DNA of 64,000 nucleotides from Crocinitomix catalasitica ATCC 23190 (GCF_000621625.1 NZ_JHXV01000001.1:248001-312000), one strand, 5' to 3'; positions 36,175 to 45,085 are shown, counted from the first letter of the stretch. The notes: generated by a model from the sequence alone, not told the origin. Numbers and translations: made by a program.

Positions 36175-37533
36175 TTACATACATTCTTCCTGGATCACAT
36201 CCAATCCACCTCTAATCGATTTTTGGATGCTAACTTTTGAAGTACAAACGAATTCGCATAAAGCAAAATCTTCTGGTGCTACTTCGTAAATACCTAAGTT
36301 TTCCATTAAATCAATATCATTATACATCGTTGCTTTAACTAACTGCATAGGATAGATATCAAAAGGGAATACTTTTTCCATTTCTCCAGTTACCACAAAA
36401 GATCGAACCTCACCATTTAAGTTGGTGTCTAGATTGTACTTTTTATTTGGCATTAACCATGAAAAATATGAACGATTGATTGAGAATTTACTAAGTCCTG
36501 GACTTAACCAACCTTTGGTAATCATGAATTTAGATTCATTCCCTTCAGGAATAACGGTGACGTGATTGTGGTAAAAACCTAAAAAACCTGTTGTTTCTAC
36601 TTTATCACCAGTCAATACATTACCGCTGATATAACGTACATTATCACCTTCAATATTATCTTCAATTATTGCTGCAATATTTGCTCCAATAGCTGTTTTA
36701 ATATATTTTGGTTTTTTAACTTCCGACCCTGTTAATGCAACCGTTCTAGAACCGTCAAATTGACCAGCTAATAATGAACGACCGATTAAAGCAACGTCTA
36801 TTGCATTCACTGTCCATACAATTTCATTTTTATTGATAGGATCAATATGATGAATTTGTGTACCGACATTTCCTGCTGGATGTTTACTGTTGATCTTGTT
36901 GATTTGAACACCTTTAGCACTTGTGAAAGTACTGTCAATATTCATATCACTTCTTACCGTTAAATGTACTTTTCCTTCAGTCAGTTTTGACAAAGCTGTC
37001 AATCCTGCTTGGAACGCATCATTCTCACCGTGTAAGATATAATCATAATCAGGAGCCAAAGGTGACGAATCAAACGCAGATACGAAGATTGCTTTTGGTT
37101 TGTCATATGGATTAGCTACGATATCTAATGGACGCATTTTAATAAATGGCCAGAATCCGTTCGCTAATAACGCTGCTTTTACAGCTTCACCGTCCATGTT
37201 AGAAGGATCGATTTTGCCGAAAGATTCGGCTTCATTCGAAGCATCAGGTTTGATGGTTACCGCTAATATTCTACGTTTTTCACCACGAACAATTTCAGCA
37301 ATCTCTCCAGAAATAGGAGAAACGAACTTCACTTCTTCTTGATACTTATTAGTAAAAATTATAGAGCCGGCTTTCACCTTGTCTCCAGCCTTTACGGTCA
37401 TTTTTGGCACCAGGCCGTGAAAATCAGGTGGCTTAATTGCAAATATTGGAGCGGAAACAGTAGCTTTCACTTTGTCAGCCTCACCAATTAATTTGATATC
37501 TAAGCCTTTCCTTATCTTGATAGTCTTGGACAT
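36175..37533 (-). CDS. nqrA: Na+-NQR subunit A
   Basis: 452 residues from the ATG at 37533 (MSKTIKIRKGLDIKL), which matches NqrA N-termini; the frame is open 33 bp further but without a better start. Features are GLVPKMTVKAGDKVKAG (barrel-sandwich domain), SGEIAEIVRGEKRRI, TIKPDA and the C-terminal Cys-containing CEFVCTSK segment typical of NqrA. It is a peripheral subunit linked to ubiquinone binding in known enzymes. First gene of nqrABCDEF with a candidate promoter immediately upstream. Confidence 0.96.
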   Translation of the reverse strand: MSKTIKIRKGLDIKLIGEADKVKATVSAPIFAIKPPDFHGLVPKMTVKAGDKVKAGSIIFTNKYQEEVKFVSPISGEIAEIVRGEKRRILAVTIKPDASNEAESFGKIDPSNMDGEAVKAALLANGFWPFIKMRPLDIVANPYDKPKAIFVSAFDSSPLAPDYDYILHGENDAFQAGLTALSKLTEGKVHLTVRSDMNIDSTFTSAKGVQINKINSKHPAGNVGTQIHHIDPINKNEIVWTVNAIDVALIGRSLLAGQFDGSRTVALTGSEVKKPKYIKTAIGANIAAIIEDNIEGDNVRYISGNVLTGDKVETTGFLGFYHNHVTVIPEGNESKFMITKGWLSPGLSKFSINRSYFSWLMPNKKYNLDTNLNGEVRSFVVTGEMEKVFPFDIYPMQLVKATMYNDIDLMENLGIYEVAPEDFALCEFVCTSKVSIQKSIRGGLDVIQEECM

Positions 37534-37563
37534 ATCCTTTATGGAATTAATTAGATTAAGCGA

Positions 37564-37594
37564 CAAAAATAGAAATCTGTTGACATATTTGAAA
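37564..37594 (-). promoter_or_regulatory. Promoter of the nqr operon
   Basis: On the - strand TTTC (37594-37591), a 19-bp spacer, then TATTTTTG (37571-37564), close to TTTG-N19-TAnnTTTG with one mismatch. The nqrA ATG is about 30 bp downstream of the -7 box. Confidence 0.5.
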
Positions 37595-37617
37595 CGTTTT
37601 AAAAGACAATTATTTAT

Positions 37618-37634
37618 TTTAGAATGATTCTAAA
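37618..37634. promoter_or_regulatory. Palindrome upstream of nqrA
   Basis: TTTAGAATgATTCTAAA: perfect 8-bp arms around one base, about 25 bp upstream of the candidate -33 box. Candidate regulator site for nqr, or a weak hairpin at the end of the HAD gene. Confidence 0.4.
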
Positions 37635-37658
37635 TAAGGTTTTATCGATTTGTCTTGA

Positions 37659-38351
37659 TTATAAGAGTTTTTGAAGTTCTTCTAAATGATTTATTTGGAT
37701 CGAATCAATCGTTAAATTCTCTTTGTTTGGATTGAATAAGATTGTTTCAAACCCAGCGTTTTGTGCTCCCAAAATATCTGCTTCAAGGTTGTCACCAATC
37801 ATTAATGATTCGGCCGATAAAGCATTAGCCTTATTTAAAGCTGTTTCAAAAATTAATTTATGTGGTTTGTTTGTTCCTATTTCTTCACCACAAAGTACAA
37901 CCTCAAAATATTGGGTTAAATCGCAGTTTGTTAATTTTAAATGTTGCACCTCAATGAATCCATTGGTGATTATATGTAAGGTGTACTTTTCTTGTAAATA
38001 AGCTAAAGTGGAATGTGCCGCAGGGAATAAATTAGTTTTATAAGGACTTCTAGCCAAATAAGCACTACTTAATTTTTTAGATAAGTCAACATGTGGATCG
38101 CCGGTGAAGTGCATAAATGTATCCTTAAATCTGTTCAATCGAACTTCGTATTTGTCTACTTTTCCATGGTTGTATAAAACCCAATACTTTCGGTTAAAAT
38201 CTTTGTATAGCCGCATGAAATGGGCTTGATCTGGAACTATTTTGTCTAATTCGAATAATGGATATAATTCGTTCAATGCTTCAGTTGAGTTTTTTTCAAA
38301 ATCCCAAAGTGTATGATCTAAATCAAAAAAAATATGACGGATATGTTGCAT
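37659..38351 (-). CDS. HAD-family nucleotidase, YjjG-like
   Basis: 230 residues of the HAD superfamily with motif I FFDLDHTLWDF (about 9-19), motif II TLHIITNGF, motif III Lys in TNKPHKLIFE and motif IV MIGDNLEADILGAQNAG. The four-helix cap with YWVLYNHGKV fits the YjjG noncanonical pyrimidine nucleotidases, which hydrolyse (d)UMP, dTMP and damaged pyrimidine nucleotides. Its start overlaps the preceding membrane-protein gene by one base, at the end of a run that also includes upp. Confidence 0.9.
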   Translation of the reverse strand: MQHIRHIFFDLDHTLWDFEKNSTEALNELYPLFELDKIVPDQAHFMRLYKDFNRKYWVLYNHGKVDKYEVRLNRFKDTFMHFTGDPHVDLSKKLSSAYLARSPYKTNLFPAAHSTLAYLQEKYTLHIITNGFIEVQHLKLTNCDLTQYFEVVLCGEEIGTNKPHKLIFETALNKANALSAESLMIGDNLEADILGAQNAGFETILFNPNKENLTIDSIQINHLEELQKLL

Positions 38352-38827
38352 TAAAATATGATTGCAATTATAAAACTCATTAAAAAACTATAGCCTATAA
38401 CTGTAAAAAGCATTAAAGGAAATGTCTTTTTTTTGTGGCGATAGAATTTGGCGCAAATTACTGAACCAATAGGGATTGAAAGAAATAGTGGTGCTAAAAA
38501 GGTAATGCCATAAATACCAATGCCATTCTTAATTTTGACGATTTTTTTATTCAAATAAGTGAATTTCTTTTTCTCGACATAAGGTAAGCCTGCAGCTAAA
38601 GCATTGTGATAGGCAATGTTTCGTTTTATAGCAGCCCTTTTCATGAGTGCTTCACTCGAAAAATAGAAAATAATCATTGTAATTAGTGCTCCTGCAGTAG
38701 TTGGAATAAAAAGCTGAAAGAAAGTCAACTCAATATCATTCCCTAAAGCCGCAACGTGAATTGACCAATGTGAAAATAGAAACTTAAATGTTCCTAATAT
38801 GAATCCTAATGTATAGATATACCGCAT
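38351..38827 (-). CDS. Small polytopic membrane protein
   Basis: 158 residues from the ATG at 38827 (MRYIYTLGFILG), directly after the upp stop; the frame is open up to 38926 inside upp but the extra segment is a Cys/Arg-rich shadow of upp. Four hydrophobic segments (about 3-20, 35-55, 105-125, 138-157), with a basic loop between the second and third (AAIKRNIAYHNALAAGLPYVEKK). It recalls the small multidrug-export protein family in outline, but this is weak. Overlaps the HAD gene by one base. Confidence 0.7.
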   Translation of the reverse strand: MRYIYTLGFILGTFKFLFSHWSIHVAALGNDIELTFFQLFIPTTAGALITMIIFYFSSEALMKRAAIKRNIAYHNALAAGLPYVEKKKFTYLNKKIVKIKNGIGIYGITFLAPLFLSIPIGSVICAKFYRHKKKTFPLMLFTVIGYSFLMSFIIAIIF

Positions 38828-38829
38828 GC

Positions 38830-39501
38830 CTATATTTTTGTACCATAGGCCAAATCGCCTGCATCTCCCAAACCAGGAACAATATATGATTTTTCGTTGA
38901 TAAGTGGATCGATGTCTCCTACCCAAATCTCAATGTTTTCTGGTAAATTTTGTTTTAAAAAATGAATGGCTTCTTCACTCGCCAATGCAGCTAATACAAA
39001 TATTTTCTTGGGTTGACCATTCTTGATTAAAGCTAAATATGCTAACCATAAGGATTGTCCTGTAGCCAACATCGGATCTGCAATTATTAATGTTTTATTC
39101 GTTAAAGAAGGTCCTGCTTTATATTCGACTTTTACATTTACGACATGGTCTTCTCTCGCTTCGCGATAGGCAGAGATAAACGCGTTCTCGGCTTTGTCAA
39201 ACAAGTCTAATAAACCGTTGTGCATTGTCAATCCTGCACGTAAAATGGATGCAATCACGACTGTGTCTTGTAATTCTCTTCCATTGGATTTACCCAAAGG
39301 AGTTTGTGTTATTACGTCCTTATAACTTAGTTTTTTACTGATTTCATAACCAATTAAAAATGCGATACGCTCTAAGTTTTTACGGAATCGCATTTGATCC
39401 AATTGTATCTTCTCGTCTCGAACTTCATTCATATAATGCTGTAAAATAGCATCTGTTTCACTCAAGTTAACAATTGTATGGTTAGGCATATAATCCGCCA
39501 T
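38830..39501 (-). CDS. upp: Uracil phosphoribosyltransferase
   Basis: 223 residues. The PRPP-binding loop reads TLIIADPMLATGQS (about 133-146), the N-terminal signature is ILRAGLTMHNGLLDLF, and the uracil-binding C-terminal end is YIVPGLGDAGDLAYGTKI. It converts uracil plus PRPP to UMP (pyrimidine salvage). The last 20 bp of the upstream FabG-like gene overlap its start, so they are translated together. The YjjG-like nucleotidase two genes downstream fits nucleotide salvage as well. Confidence 0.96.
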   Translation of the reverse strand: MADYMPNHTIVNLSETDAILQHYMNEVRDEKIQLDQMRFRKNLERIAFLIGYEISKKLSYKDVITQTPLGKSNGRELQDTVVIASILRAGLTMHNGLLDLFDKAENAFISAYREAREDHVVNVKVEYKAGPSLTNKTLIIADPMLATGQSLWLAYLALIKNGQPKKIFVLAALASEEAIHFLKQNLPENIEIWVGDIDPLINEKSYIVPGLGDAGDLAYGTKI

Positions 39502-40201
39502 TTAAATTAAGTACCTGTCCCGTTAAGTAATTTGATTCGTCTGAAATGATGAAGGCAATCAATGCTGCTAAATCTTGTGGGTTGCCTAGTTTGCCTACTG
39601 GAATTTGCGTTTTGAGTTGTTCTTGCATGTCCAATGGAACATCATTGATCATTCCAGCATTGAAATACCCTAATGCAATTGAGTTGACGGTAATGTTTTT
39701 ATTGGCCAATTCCTTCGCTAATGTTTTTGTTAGGCCGATTAGTCCTGCTTTTGAAGCTCCATAAGCAGCAGTGCCAATAAACCCTGTTTGCGCTACGACA
39801 GAGGACATGAAAATGATTCGTCCAAAATTCGCATCTCGCATATAAGGTGTCACGTATTTGCTGACTAAAAACGGTCCTGTTAAATTCACTGCAATTGTTT
39901 CATCCCAATCTGCTTTGTCTGTTTTCCAAGACATATTATTTCGTGATACACCTGCATTATGAATCACGACATCAATTTTACCAAAATCCTTATAAATCGC
40001 TTTGATCATTTCACTCACTTCGCTTTCAATTGTAATGTCTGCTTGGTAAGTTTTGATATTATTATCAGTATAAGTTGGAGATTGATCATGGAAATGTAGC
40101 GCCAATTGATAAAGTTTATCTTCAAAATATTGAATCAATTCTGTACCTAATCCTCCAGCGCTGCCAATAATAAGAATGGTTTTATTTTTGTCTGTATTCA
40201 T
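39482..40201 (-). CDS. FabG-like SDR (3-oxoacyl-ACP reductase family)
   Basis: 239 residues: NAD(P) loop IGSAGGLGTEL (about 12-22), HNAGVSRNNM, catalytic Ser region FMSSVVAQTG and YGASKAGLIGLTKTLA (Tyr, Lys), and the typical FabG tail DESNYLTGQVLNLNGGLYA. This is closer to true FabG than the 9478 SDR. Neighbours are surface-modification-like genes (FemAB-like, polysaccharide deacetylase-like) rather than fatty-acid genes, so it may act on an acyl or sugar precursor. Stop-to-start contact with the upstream GNAT-like gene. Confidence 0.87.
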   Translation of the reverse strand: MNTDKNKTILIIGSAGGLGTELIQYFEDKLYQLALHFHDQSPTYTDNNIKTYQADITIESEVSEMIKAIYKDFGKIDVVIHNAGVSRNNMSWKTDKADWDETIAVNLTGPFLVSKYVTPYMRDANFGRIIFMSSVVAQTGFIGTAAYGASKAGLIGLTKTLAKELANKNITVNSIALGYFNAGMINDVPLDMQEQLKTQIPVGKLGNPQDLAALIAFIISDESNYLTGQVLNLNGGLYA

Positions 40202-41089
40202 TTATCTATGCTTCAATTTTTTAAGAAATTTAAACCAAAAAGGTGAATTATCAAGCGTGTAACTGAAATATTCTTGATCACTTGCACCAAACTTACGAAA
40301 GAAATTAGCGACTCCTTCAATTTCGGATCCGCCAAAATCTAATGTTTTAAATTTTGATTGATGTGTATTTAAAACATAATTGAAAAGACCGAACATTGCG
40401 CCTGATTTTTTCGCAGCATCTGTTCCTGCTCCTTTTAAATAAGTGATTTTTGTTTTGTCAAATAAGAAAAATCCAGCAGCGTGAATATTGTCTTCATTAT
40501 CTTTGGCAATATAAAGTAGTCCTTTTTTATGATTGATCGCCGCATTTAATAATTGATGTAAGTGGACCAATTCATTTTCGCCAAAGGATTCAATTTTATG
40601 GGCAACATTATCCTTGAATAGATCAATTAATATTTCCATATTATCACTCGATTCGTATTCCAGAACTTTATCCGCTTTTTTTACCAATCGTTTGGCATTG
40701 GTTTTGAATTGCGCCGCAAAATCATCACCGATGTTGATGTATTGGTATTTACGACTTATTGGTTGATCTATGGATAGTTTGTGTTGATGTCTAAATGCTA
40801 TTACTTTAAAATGTGTTTGTAGATATTTATAAACGTCCTCCCAGTTAAAGTCATCACCAATAATATCCACTTCACGCGTGAAAACAGGTTGATACATTTG
40901 TCGAACACCAAGGCGGATGGTGTAGGGGATAGGTAGAATGGTTTTGTAATCATTCGATACTAAAGCACCCCAATTTTCTGCAGTTGCATCTAAATACCAA
41001 CTGTAAAGAAATATATTTTCAATGGCATCTTGTTGGATGCGCGTATCCCATTTTAAGGAATCAATTGCCTTCCGTTCTATAAACTTCAT
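40202..41089 (-). CDS. GNAT/FemAB-like acyltransferase
   Basis: 295 residues in two tandem GNAT-like halves, as in FemAB/BioF2-type proteins. Conserved pieces are the N-terminal IFLYSWYLDATAENWGALV, QFKTNAKRLVKKADK in the middle, LLYIAKDNEDNIHAAGFFLFD, and KTLDFGGSEIEGVANFFRKFGA at the end. Such proteins transfer amino-acyl or acyl groups to cell-wall or exopolysaccharide precursors. It overlaps the deacetylase-like gene by 4 bp, suggesting a joint surface-glycan role. Confidence 0.8.
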   Translation of the reverse strand: MKFIERKAIDSLKWDTRIQQDAIENIFLYSWYLDATAENWGALVSNDYKTILPIPYTIRLGVRQMYQPVFTREVDIIGDDFNWEDVYKYLQTHFKVIAFRHQHKLSIDQPISRKYQYINIGDDFAAQFKTNAKRLVKKADKVLEYESSDNMEILIDLFKDNVAHKIESFGENELVHLHQLLNAAINHKKGLLYIAKDNEDNIHAAGFFLFDKTKITYLKGAGTDAAKKSGAMFGLFNYVLNTHQSKFKTLDFGGSEIEGVANFFRKFGASDQEYFSYTLDNSPFWFKFLKKLKHR

Positions 41090-42078
41090 AATTCTTCAGC
41101 TATAGATTGAAACGTTAAAAAGGTATCTTTATTCTTATGTTTATTAATGAATTTTTCTAAACGTTTTAAGGCGAACTTTGTATTGGCTTTTGGGTGACCG
41201 ATAATAATGGTCTCTTCAAATCCTTTTGCTTTATTCTGCTTAATGATTTTGTCCAATTTGGTCACAAAATAACCATCTACTCCAGCTGATAAATTCATGC
41301 CCTTTGTCAACATTGTTTTTCGCATTCCTGGTGAAGGCATAGGAAAGCCATCACCAATTGGTTTGTGCAAGTCTGGTTGTAAACGACCTAAAATGAAAAG
41401 TCTCCAAAAGAAAAGGGGCTTGTAAAAATGGTTTGATATCGGATATTCCCAAAAGGCACCATTTGTATTTTCTTTACATAAATCATCTTGGAATTTCCAT
41501 TTTGATTTATTGGGGATATCTGTAAAATCGTAATAATAATTCCCGGCAGTAAACTTGCCATTTCTAAAAACAGTAGAATCTATTTTAAGACCTACATTTA
41601 AAAAAGCTTTTTCAATTCGATTAAAAGGTTGTAAGCACCAACCTCCAGCTCTGTATGAATGGATAGGTTGATTGGTCCAACGACTTAAAATAGTGTGGTA
41701 TTCTTGAACGATTTTGACAATCTCATCGTCGTTAAAGTCGTCTAGCTTATAGCGACTGGTATTCATTTCCCAATTTTCACCATTGTGTTTTACATCCTCC
41801 CAATGTGGGTGTATATGTAATTGACAATCATGACCTTTGGTGGTGAGGTTCTGGATTTGCTCTTTAACCAAATCGTGTTCTTTTGCTACTTTTGGGAATT
41901 GATTTCGATAATTTTCAAGCTGTTTTAAATAACCTGTATCGATGAAAAAAACCATTTTTATTCCAGTTCGCTCGGCAATGGCAAGAATTTGATTTGTTGG
42001 TTCAATGATGCATTTCTCTGCAGAACCTGTAGGATGGCCAAAAAAAAGTTCGTAATCGTAAGTGATAAAAATTTTCAT
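41086..42078 (-). CDS. Polysaccharide deacetylase-like (NodB-fold) protein
   Basis: 330 residues. The N-terminal TYDYELFFG provides a DxE acidic pair, MVFFIDTGYL the strand after it, and GHDCQLHIHPHWEDV the HxxxH-like metal motif of NodB/polysaccharide deacetylases (about 113-127). SYRAGGWCLQPF is the substrate-groove motif. The C-terminal ETIIIGHPKANTKFALKRLEKF has the HP motif seen in this group. Likely removes an acetyl group from a surface glycan or peptidoglycan unit, in the cytosol since no signal peptide is seen. Confidence 0.78.
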   Translation of the reverse strand: MKIFITYDYELFFGHPTGSAEKCIIEPTNQILAIAERTGIKMVFFIDTGYLKQLENYRNQFPKVAKEHDLVKEQIQNLTTKGHDCQLHIHPHWEDVKHNGENWEMNTSRYKLDDFNDDEIVKIVQEYHTILSRWTNQPIHSYRAGGWCLQPFNRIEKAFLNVGLKIDSTVFRNGKFTAGNYYYDFTDIPNKSKWKFQDDLCKENTNGAFWEYPISNHFYKPLFFWRLFILGRLQPDLHKPIGDGFPMPSPGMRKTMLTKGMNLSAGVDGYFVTKLDKIIKQNKAKGFEETIIIGHPKANTKFALKRLEKFINKHKNKDTFLTFQSIAEEL

Positions 42079-42093
42079 TCGGCTATAAGCATC

Positions 42094-42660
42094 TTATTGC
42101 GCGCTAGTATTCTTTTGCTCTTTCATGAATTTTTCAATTAAAGCTTCTGCGTCAAGTGAAATATTATCTATTCTACTTTGAGCATTTCCAACCAATTCAG
42201 AGTTCGGATATTCTGCAATAAAAGCAGTGTATGCCTCTTTTGCTCGTGTTGTATCTCTTAATTCAAAATCGATATGACTTGCACGTACAAATTTAACGGA
42301 TTCTATTCTGTCAAAATCAGGATACTCAGCAATGATTCTATCTAATATTTTAACACTCTTTTCGTGCTTTTGAATGCTGTGTGAAAAATCAGAAGCTTTT
42401 AGCAAGTACTCCGGAGAAATTGGATCTTCTGGAAATAATAGCGCGTAATTTTGAAATTCATTAATCGCTTTACTAAATAGTGTTTTATCAGGCACACCTC
42501 CGTTTGACATCACTTGTTCTTCAAGGGTATTAATTACATTTGTTAAACTGTCCTTGTTCAATTCTTTTTCAACAGGTTCAGTTGGTTTATCAGCTTCTCC
42601 TGCACAAGCAAAGAATAATAAACTTAAACAAATCGGAATAATAATAGTTTGAATTTTCAT
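42094..42660 (-). CDS. Tetratricopeptide-type lipoprotein (BamD-like)
   Basis: 188 residues with a lipoprotein signal (MKIQTIIIPICLSLLFFAC, Cys19), an acidic linker, and helical repeats (about 55-170) with the BamD-like stretches NYALLFPEDPISPEYLLKAS, KSVKILDRIIAEYPDF and AKEAYTAFIAEYPNSELVGNA. It resembles the TPR units of outer-membrane-assembly lipoproteins but is shorter than BamD (about 240-270 residues), so it is probably a TPR lipoprotein of another role. It follows def by 11 bp in the same run. Confidence 0.78.
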   Translation of the reverse strand: MKIQTIIIPICLSLLFFACAGEADKPTEPVEKELNKDSLTNVINTLEEQVMSNGGVPDKTLFSKAINEFQNYALLFPEDPISPEYLLKASDFSHSIQKHEKSVKILDRIIAEYPDFDRIESVKFVRASHIDFELRDTTRAKEAYTAFIAEYPNSELVGNAQSRIDNISLDAEALIEKFMKEQKNTSAQ

Positions 42661-42671
42661 TTTGATAAATA

Positions 42672-43271
42672 TTAACGGTTACCTTTTTTTATTTGTGGAA
42701 ATTTCATGCGGTAAGGTGCATCAACTTCTCCCTTTGATATATTGATCAATTTCTTTTTAAGCATTCGTTTTTTTAAAGGACTTAAATGGTCTGTGAATAA
42801 AATGCCATCAACGTGGTCATATTCGTGTTGAATAATTCGTGCAGCATAACCTTCGTATTCCTCTTCTAAATAATTCCAATCCTGATCGTAATAAGAAATT
42901 TTTATTTTGGGTTTGCGCATTACTTCTTCACGAATTTTAGGAATGCTTAAACAACCTTCCGCAAATGCCCATTCCTCTCCTGACTCTTCTTCAATGATAG
43001 GATTGATAAAGACTTTTTTAAATCCATCTAATCCTGCTGCCATCGGGTCCGGTTCTTCACCTTCTTCAACTTCAGCAAATGGAGAAGCATCAACAATAAA
43101 AACTCGAATAGATTGGTTGATTTGTGGAGCTGCTAATCCAACACCACTTGCTTCATACATTGTTTCAAACATATTCTCAATCAACTGGGCTAAACCTTCA
43201 TGGTTTTGCTCAATTTCTTCTGCTTCTTTTTTTAATATCGGTGATCCGTACGCTACAATCGGTAATATCAT
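42672..43271 (-). CDS. def: Peptide deformylase
   Basis: 199 residues with all three deformylase motifs: GVGLAAPQI (about 44-52), EGCLSIP (Cys ligand) and QHEYDHVDGILF (HExxH zinc/iron site). It removes the N-formyl group from new proteins. A charged insertion (FAEVEEGEEPDPMAAGLDG, about 73-91) is typical of Bacteroidota enzymes. First gene of a tight - strand run that continues to the HAD gene at 37659. Confidence 0.97.
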   Translation of the reverse strand: MILPIVAYGSPILKKEAEEIEQNHEGLAQLIENMFETMYEASGVGLAAPQINQSIRVFIVDASPFAEVEEGEEPDPMAAGLDGFKKVFINPIIEEESGEEWAFAEGCLSIPKIREEVMRKPKIKISYYDQDWNYLEEEYEGYAARIIQHEYDHVDGILFTDHLSPLKKRMLKKKLINISKGEVDAPYRMKFPQIKKGNR

Positions 43272-43291
43272 TTCTTAATCTTGATTTTTTA

Positions 43292-43299
43292 CAAAAATA
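43292..43299 (-). promoter_or_regulatory. Candidate -7 box upstream of def
   Basis: TATTTTTG on the - strand, about 20 bp upstream of the def ATG; matches TAnnTTTG. No -33 box at the usual spacing. Confidence 0.4.
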
Positions 43300-43441
43300 G
43301 TTGAAATTATTAGATTTTAAGCTTGATTTATGTGATTTAGAGCGGCTTCTTTATTAAAATATGTCAAATCTATATTAATTGGGATATTCAATTGTGATAT
43401 CTGCTACAATAGTATTCTTAACTGAAGAGTATATTTGTAGT

Positions 43442-43681
43442 ATGAATTGGATAAAACAAAATACATCACTTTTTTTAATTGCGAGTTTAACCTTAGGACT
43501 GGCACCTTTTACACCGCCTCATATTTGGGGTAAGCTACAATGGATAGCTGGTGGTGGAGCATTCTCGGGTGAACAACCGATGCAGAGTGCTGATTGGTTT
43601 GATTTAGCAATGCACGGTGCGCCATGGCTTTTATTGATACTGTCTTTAATTTTAAGATTAATTCCTAATAAAAAAGCATAG
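43442..43681 (+). CDS. Conserved small two-helix membrane protein
   Basis: 79 residues from the ATG at 43442 (MNWIKQNTSLFL); an upstream TTG frame to 43379 is less likely. Two transmembrane helices (about 8-27 and 57-75) flank a loop rich in Gly, Pro and Trp (PFTPPHIWGKLQWIAGGGAF, ADWFDLAMHGAPW). Similar short proteins are common in Bacteroidota and sometimes called RND-transporter-like on weak grounds; function unknown. It ends one base before the truA stop on the opposite strand. Confidence 0.78.
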   Translation: MNWIKQNTSLFLIASLTLGLAPFTPPHIWGKLQWIAGGGAFSGEQPMQSADWFDLAMHGAPWLLLILSLILRLIPNKKA

Positions 43682-43682
43682 T

Positions 43683-44432
43683 TTAATCCTCATCATATTC
43701 AATGTCGGCTAAGAATAAGCCACCTGCCAATGCTGATTTCCCTGCTTTATTCCTGTCCTGTTCTGCAACAATTTCCTTAAATTGATTCAATGTGATTTTG
43801 TGTTGACCGAGGTCTAACATTGTTCCAACAATTGCACGAACCATATTCCTTAAAAAGCGATTGGCAGTAATTGTAAATTGAATTTGATGATCGTTAATCC
43901 GTGTCCATTTGGCAAATGTTAATTCACATAGATAATTACTTTTCTCTGAAGGAACTTTACTAAACGATTTGAAATTTTGCTGCGACTTTAAAAATTCTCC
44001 TGCCGCATTCATGATATCCAAATCAAGTTCATGTGCAAATAAAGCAGAGGTATCATTGATAAAAGCATCTTTTTGTTGATGAATATAATAATGATAGGTT
44101 CTACTTTTGGCGCTGAATCGTGCATGTAAATCATTGGGTACTTCCCAAATTTTATGTAAAACGATGTCTGAAGGAAGCATACAATTCAGCTTAAATAGTA
44201 AGACGTCCAATTCAAGTTTTATCTCCATATCAACATGCGCGAAGTATTTACTCGCATGAACGCCAGTGTCTGTTCTACCGCAACCAACAATATTTAAAGG
44301 CTGATTATGATTGATGCGCGTAAGTGCTTGATTGATTTTTTCTTGAATAGTAATTGCATTCGGTTGAATTTGCCAACCAAAATAATTCGTTCCTTTGTAG
44401 GATAGTTCTATAAAATACCGTTTCAAATGCAT
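43683..44432 (-). CDS. truA: tRNA pseudouridine(38-40) synthase
   Basis: 249 residues. The catalytic motif is GCGRTDTGVHAS (about 52-63, Asp in RTDTGVHA), preceded by SYKGTNYFGWQIQPN and followed by LHARFSAKSRTYHYYI. The C-terminal half has ANRFLRNMVRAIVGTMLDLG, the usual TruA end. It makes pseudouridine at positions 38-40 of tRNA anticodon arms. Divergent from the phosphoesterase gene, whose ATG lies 36 bp away. Confidence 0.97.
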   Translation of the reverse strand: MHLKRYFIELSYKGTNYFGWQIQPNAITIQEKINQALTRINHNQPLNIVGCGRTDTGVHASKYFAHVDMEIKLELDVLLFKLNCMLPSDIVLHKIWEVPNDLHARFSAKSRTYHYYIHQQKDAFINDTSALFAHELDLDIMNAAGEFLKSQQNFKSFSKVPSEKSNYLCELTFAKWTRINDHQIQFTITANRFLRNMVRAIVGTMLDLGQHKITLNQFKEIVAEQDRNKAGKSALAGGLFLADIEYDED

Positions 44433-44468
44433 GATTTAAAGTCGTGCAAAAGTATTAAAAACAAAGCG

Positions 44469-44987
44469 ATGAAAAAAATTGGTCTCATGTCGGATACACA
44501 TAGTTATCTAGATCCTAAAGTATTTACTTATTTTAAGGATGTTGATGAGATTTGGCATGCCGGTGATTTGGGTAAGATTGAATTGATTGATGAATTAGAA
44601 AAATTCAAACCTACAAGAGGTGTTTATGGTAATATTGACAATACCGACGTACGTGCTACTTGGCCAAAAGTGAATGAGTTTACAGTTGAAGGCGTAAAAG
44701 TATTAATGACGCATATCGCAGGGAAACCTTATAAATACAATAAGGAGGCCTATGCTGAGATTCAAAAAAGTAAACCTCAATTATTTATTTGTGGGCATTC
44801 GCATATTGCTTTGGCGCAATTTGATAAAAGTATAAATAGCCTTTGGCTCAATCCTGGGGCTTGCGGATTTCACGGATTTCACAAAGTAAAAACATTGATG
44901 CGGTTCGAATTGAATGCTGGGAAAATTGAAAATTTGGAACTGATAGAAATAGGACCGCGAACGAGTTCTATCCCCGATTTCGATTAA
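44469..44987 (+). CDS. Metallophosphoesterase, YfcE/MJ0936 family
   Basis: 172 residues from the ATG at 44469 (MKKIGLMSDTHSYLD); a longer frame from 44427 overlaps truA and is unlikely. Metal motifs in order: DxH in SDTHSYL, GDLG in HAGDLGKIEL, GNID in YGNIDNTD, and H in LMTHIAGK, then GHSH in FICGHSHIAL. This is the small calcineurin-like phosphoesterase family with weak activity on phosphodiesters. Housekeeping-type gene. Confidence 0.92.
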   Translation: MKKIGLMSDTHSYLDPKVFTYFKDVDEIWHAGDLGKIELIDELEKFKPTRGVYGNIDNTDVRATWPKVNEFTVEGVKVLMTHIAGKPYKYNKEAYAEIQKSKPQLFICGHSHIALAQFDKSINSLWLNPGACGFHGFHKVKTLMRFELNAGKIENLELIEIGPRTSSIPDFD

Positions 44988-45024
44988 AAAAGTTTAGACA
45001 ATTATTACTTCGCTTAAAATAAAT

Positions 45025-45032
45025 TATATTTG
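45025..45032 (+). promoter_or_regulatory. Candidate -7 box of porQ
   Basis: TATATTTG on the + strand about 55 bp upstream of the porQ ATG; matches TAnnTTTG without a good -33 box. Confidence 0.35.
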
Positions 45033-45085
45033 AATTCGTTTGTAATGCGATTCTAAAGCATTTTTAATGCTTAATTTTATACTGA

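Noticed and set aside
38828-38926. N-terminal extension of the small membrane protein at 38351
   Set aside because: It lies wholly inside upp in another frame and reads as a Cys/Arg-rich string. The ATG at 38827 right after the upp stop gives a membrane helix immediately.
43430-43437. TATATTTG as a promoter of the small membrane protein at 43442
   Set aside because: It is only four bases before the ATG and would require a leaderless mRNA; no -33 box. Probably coincidence.
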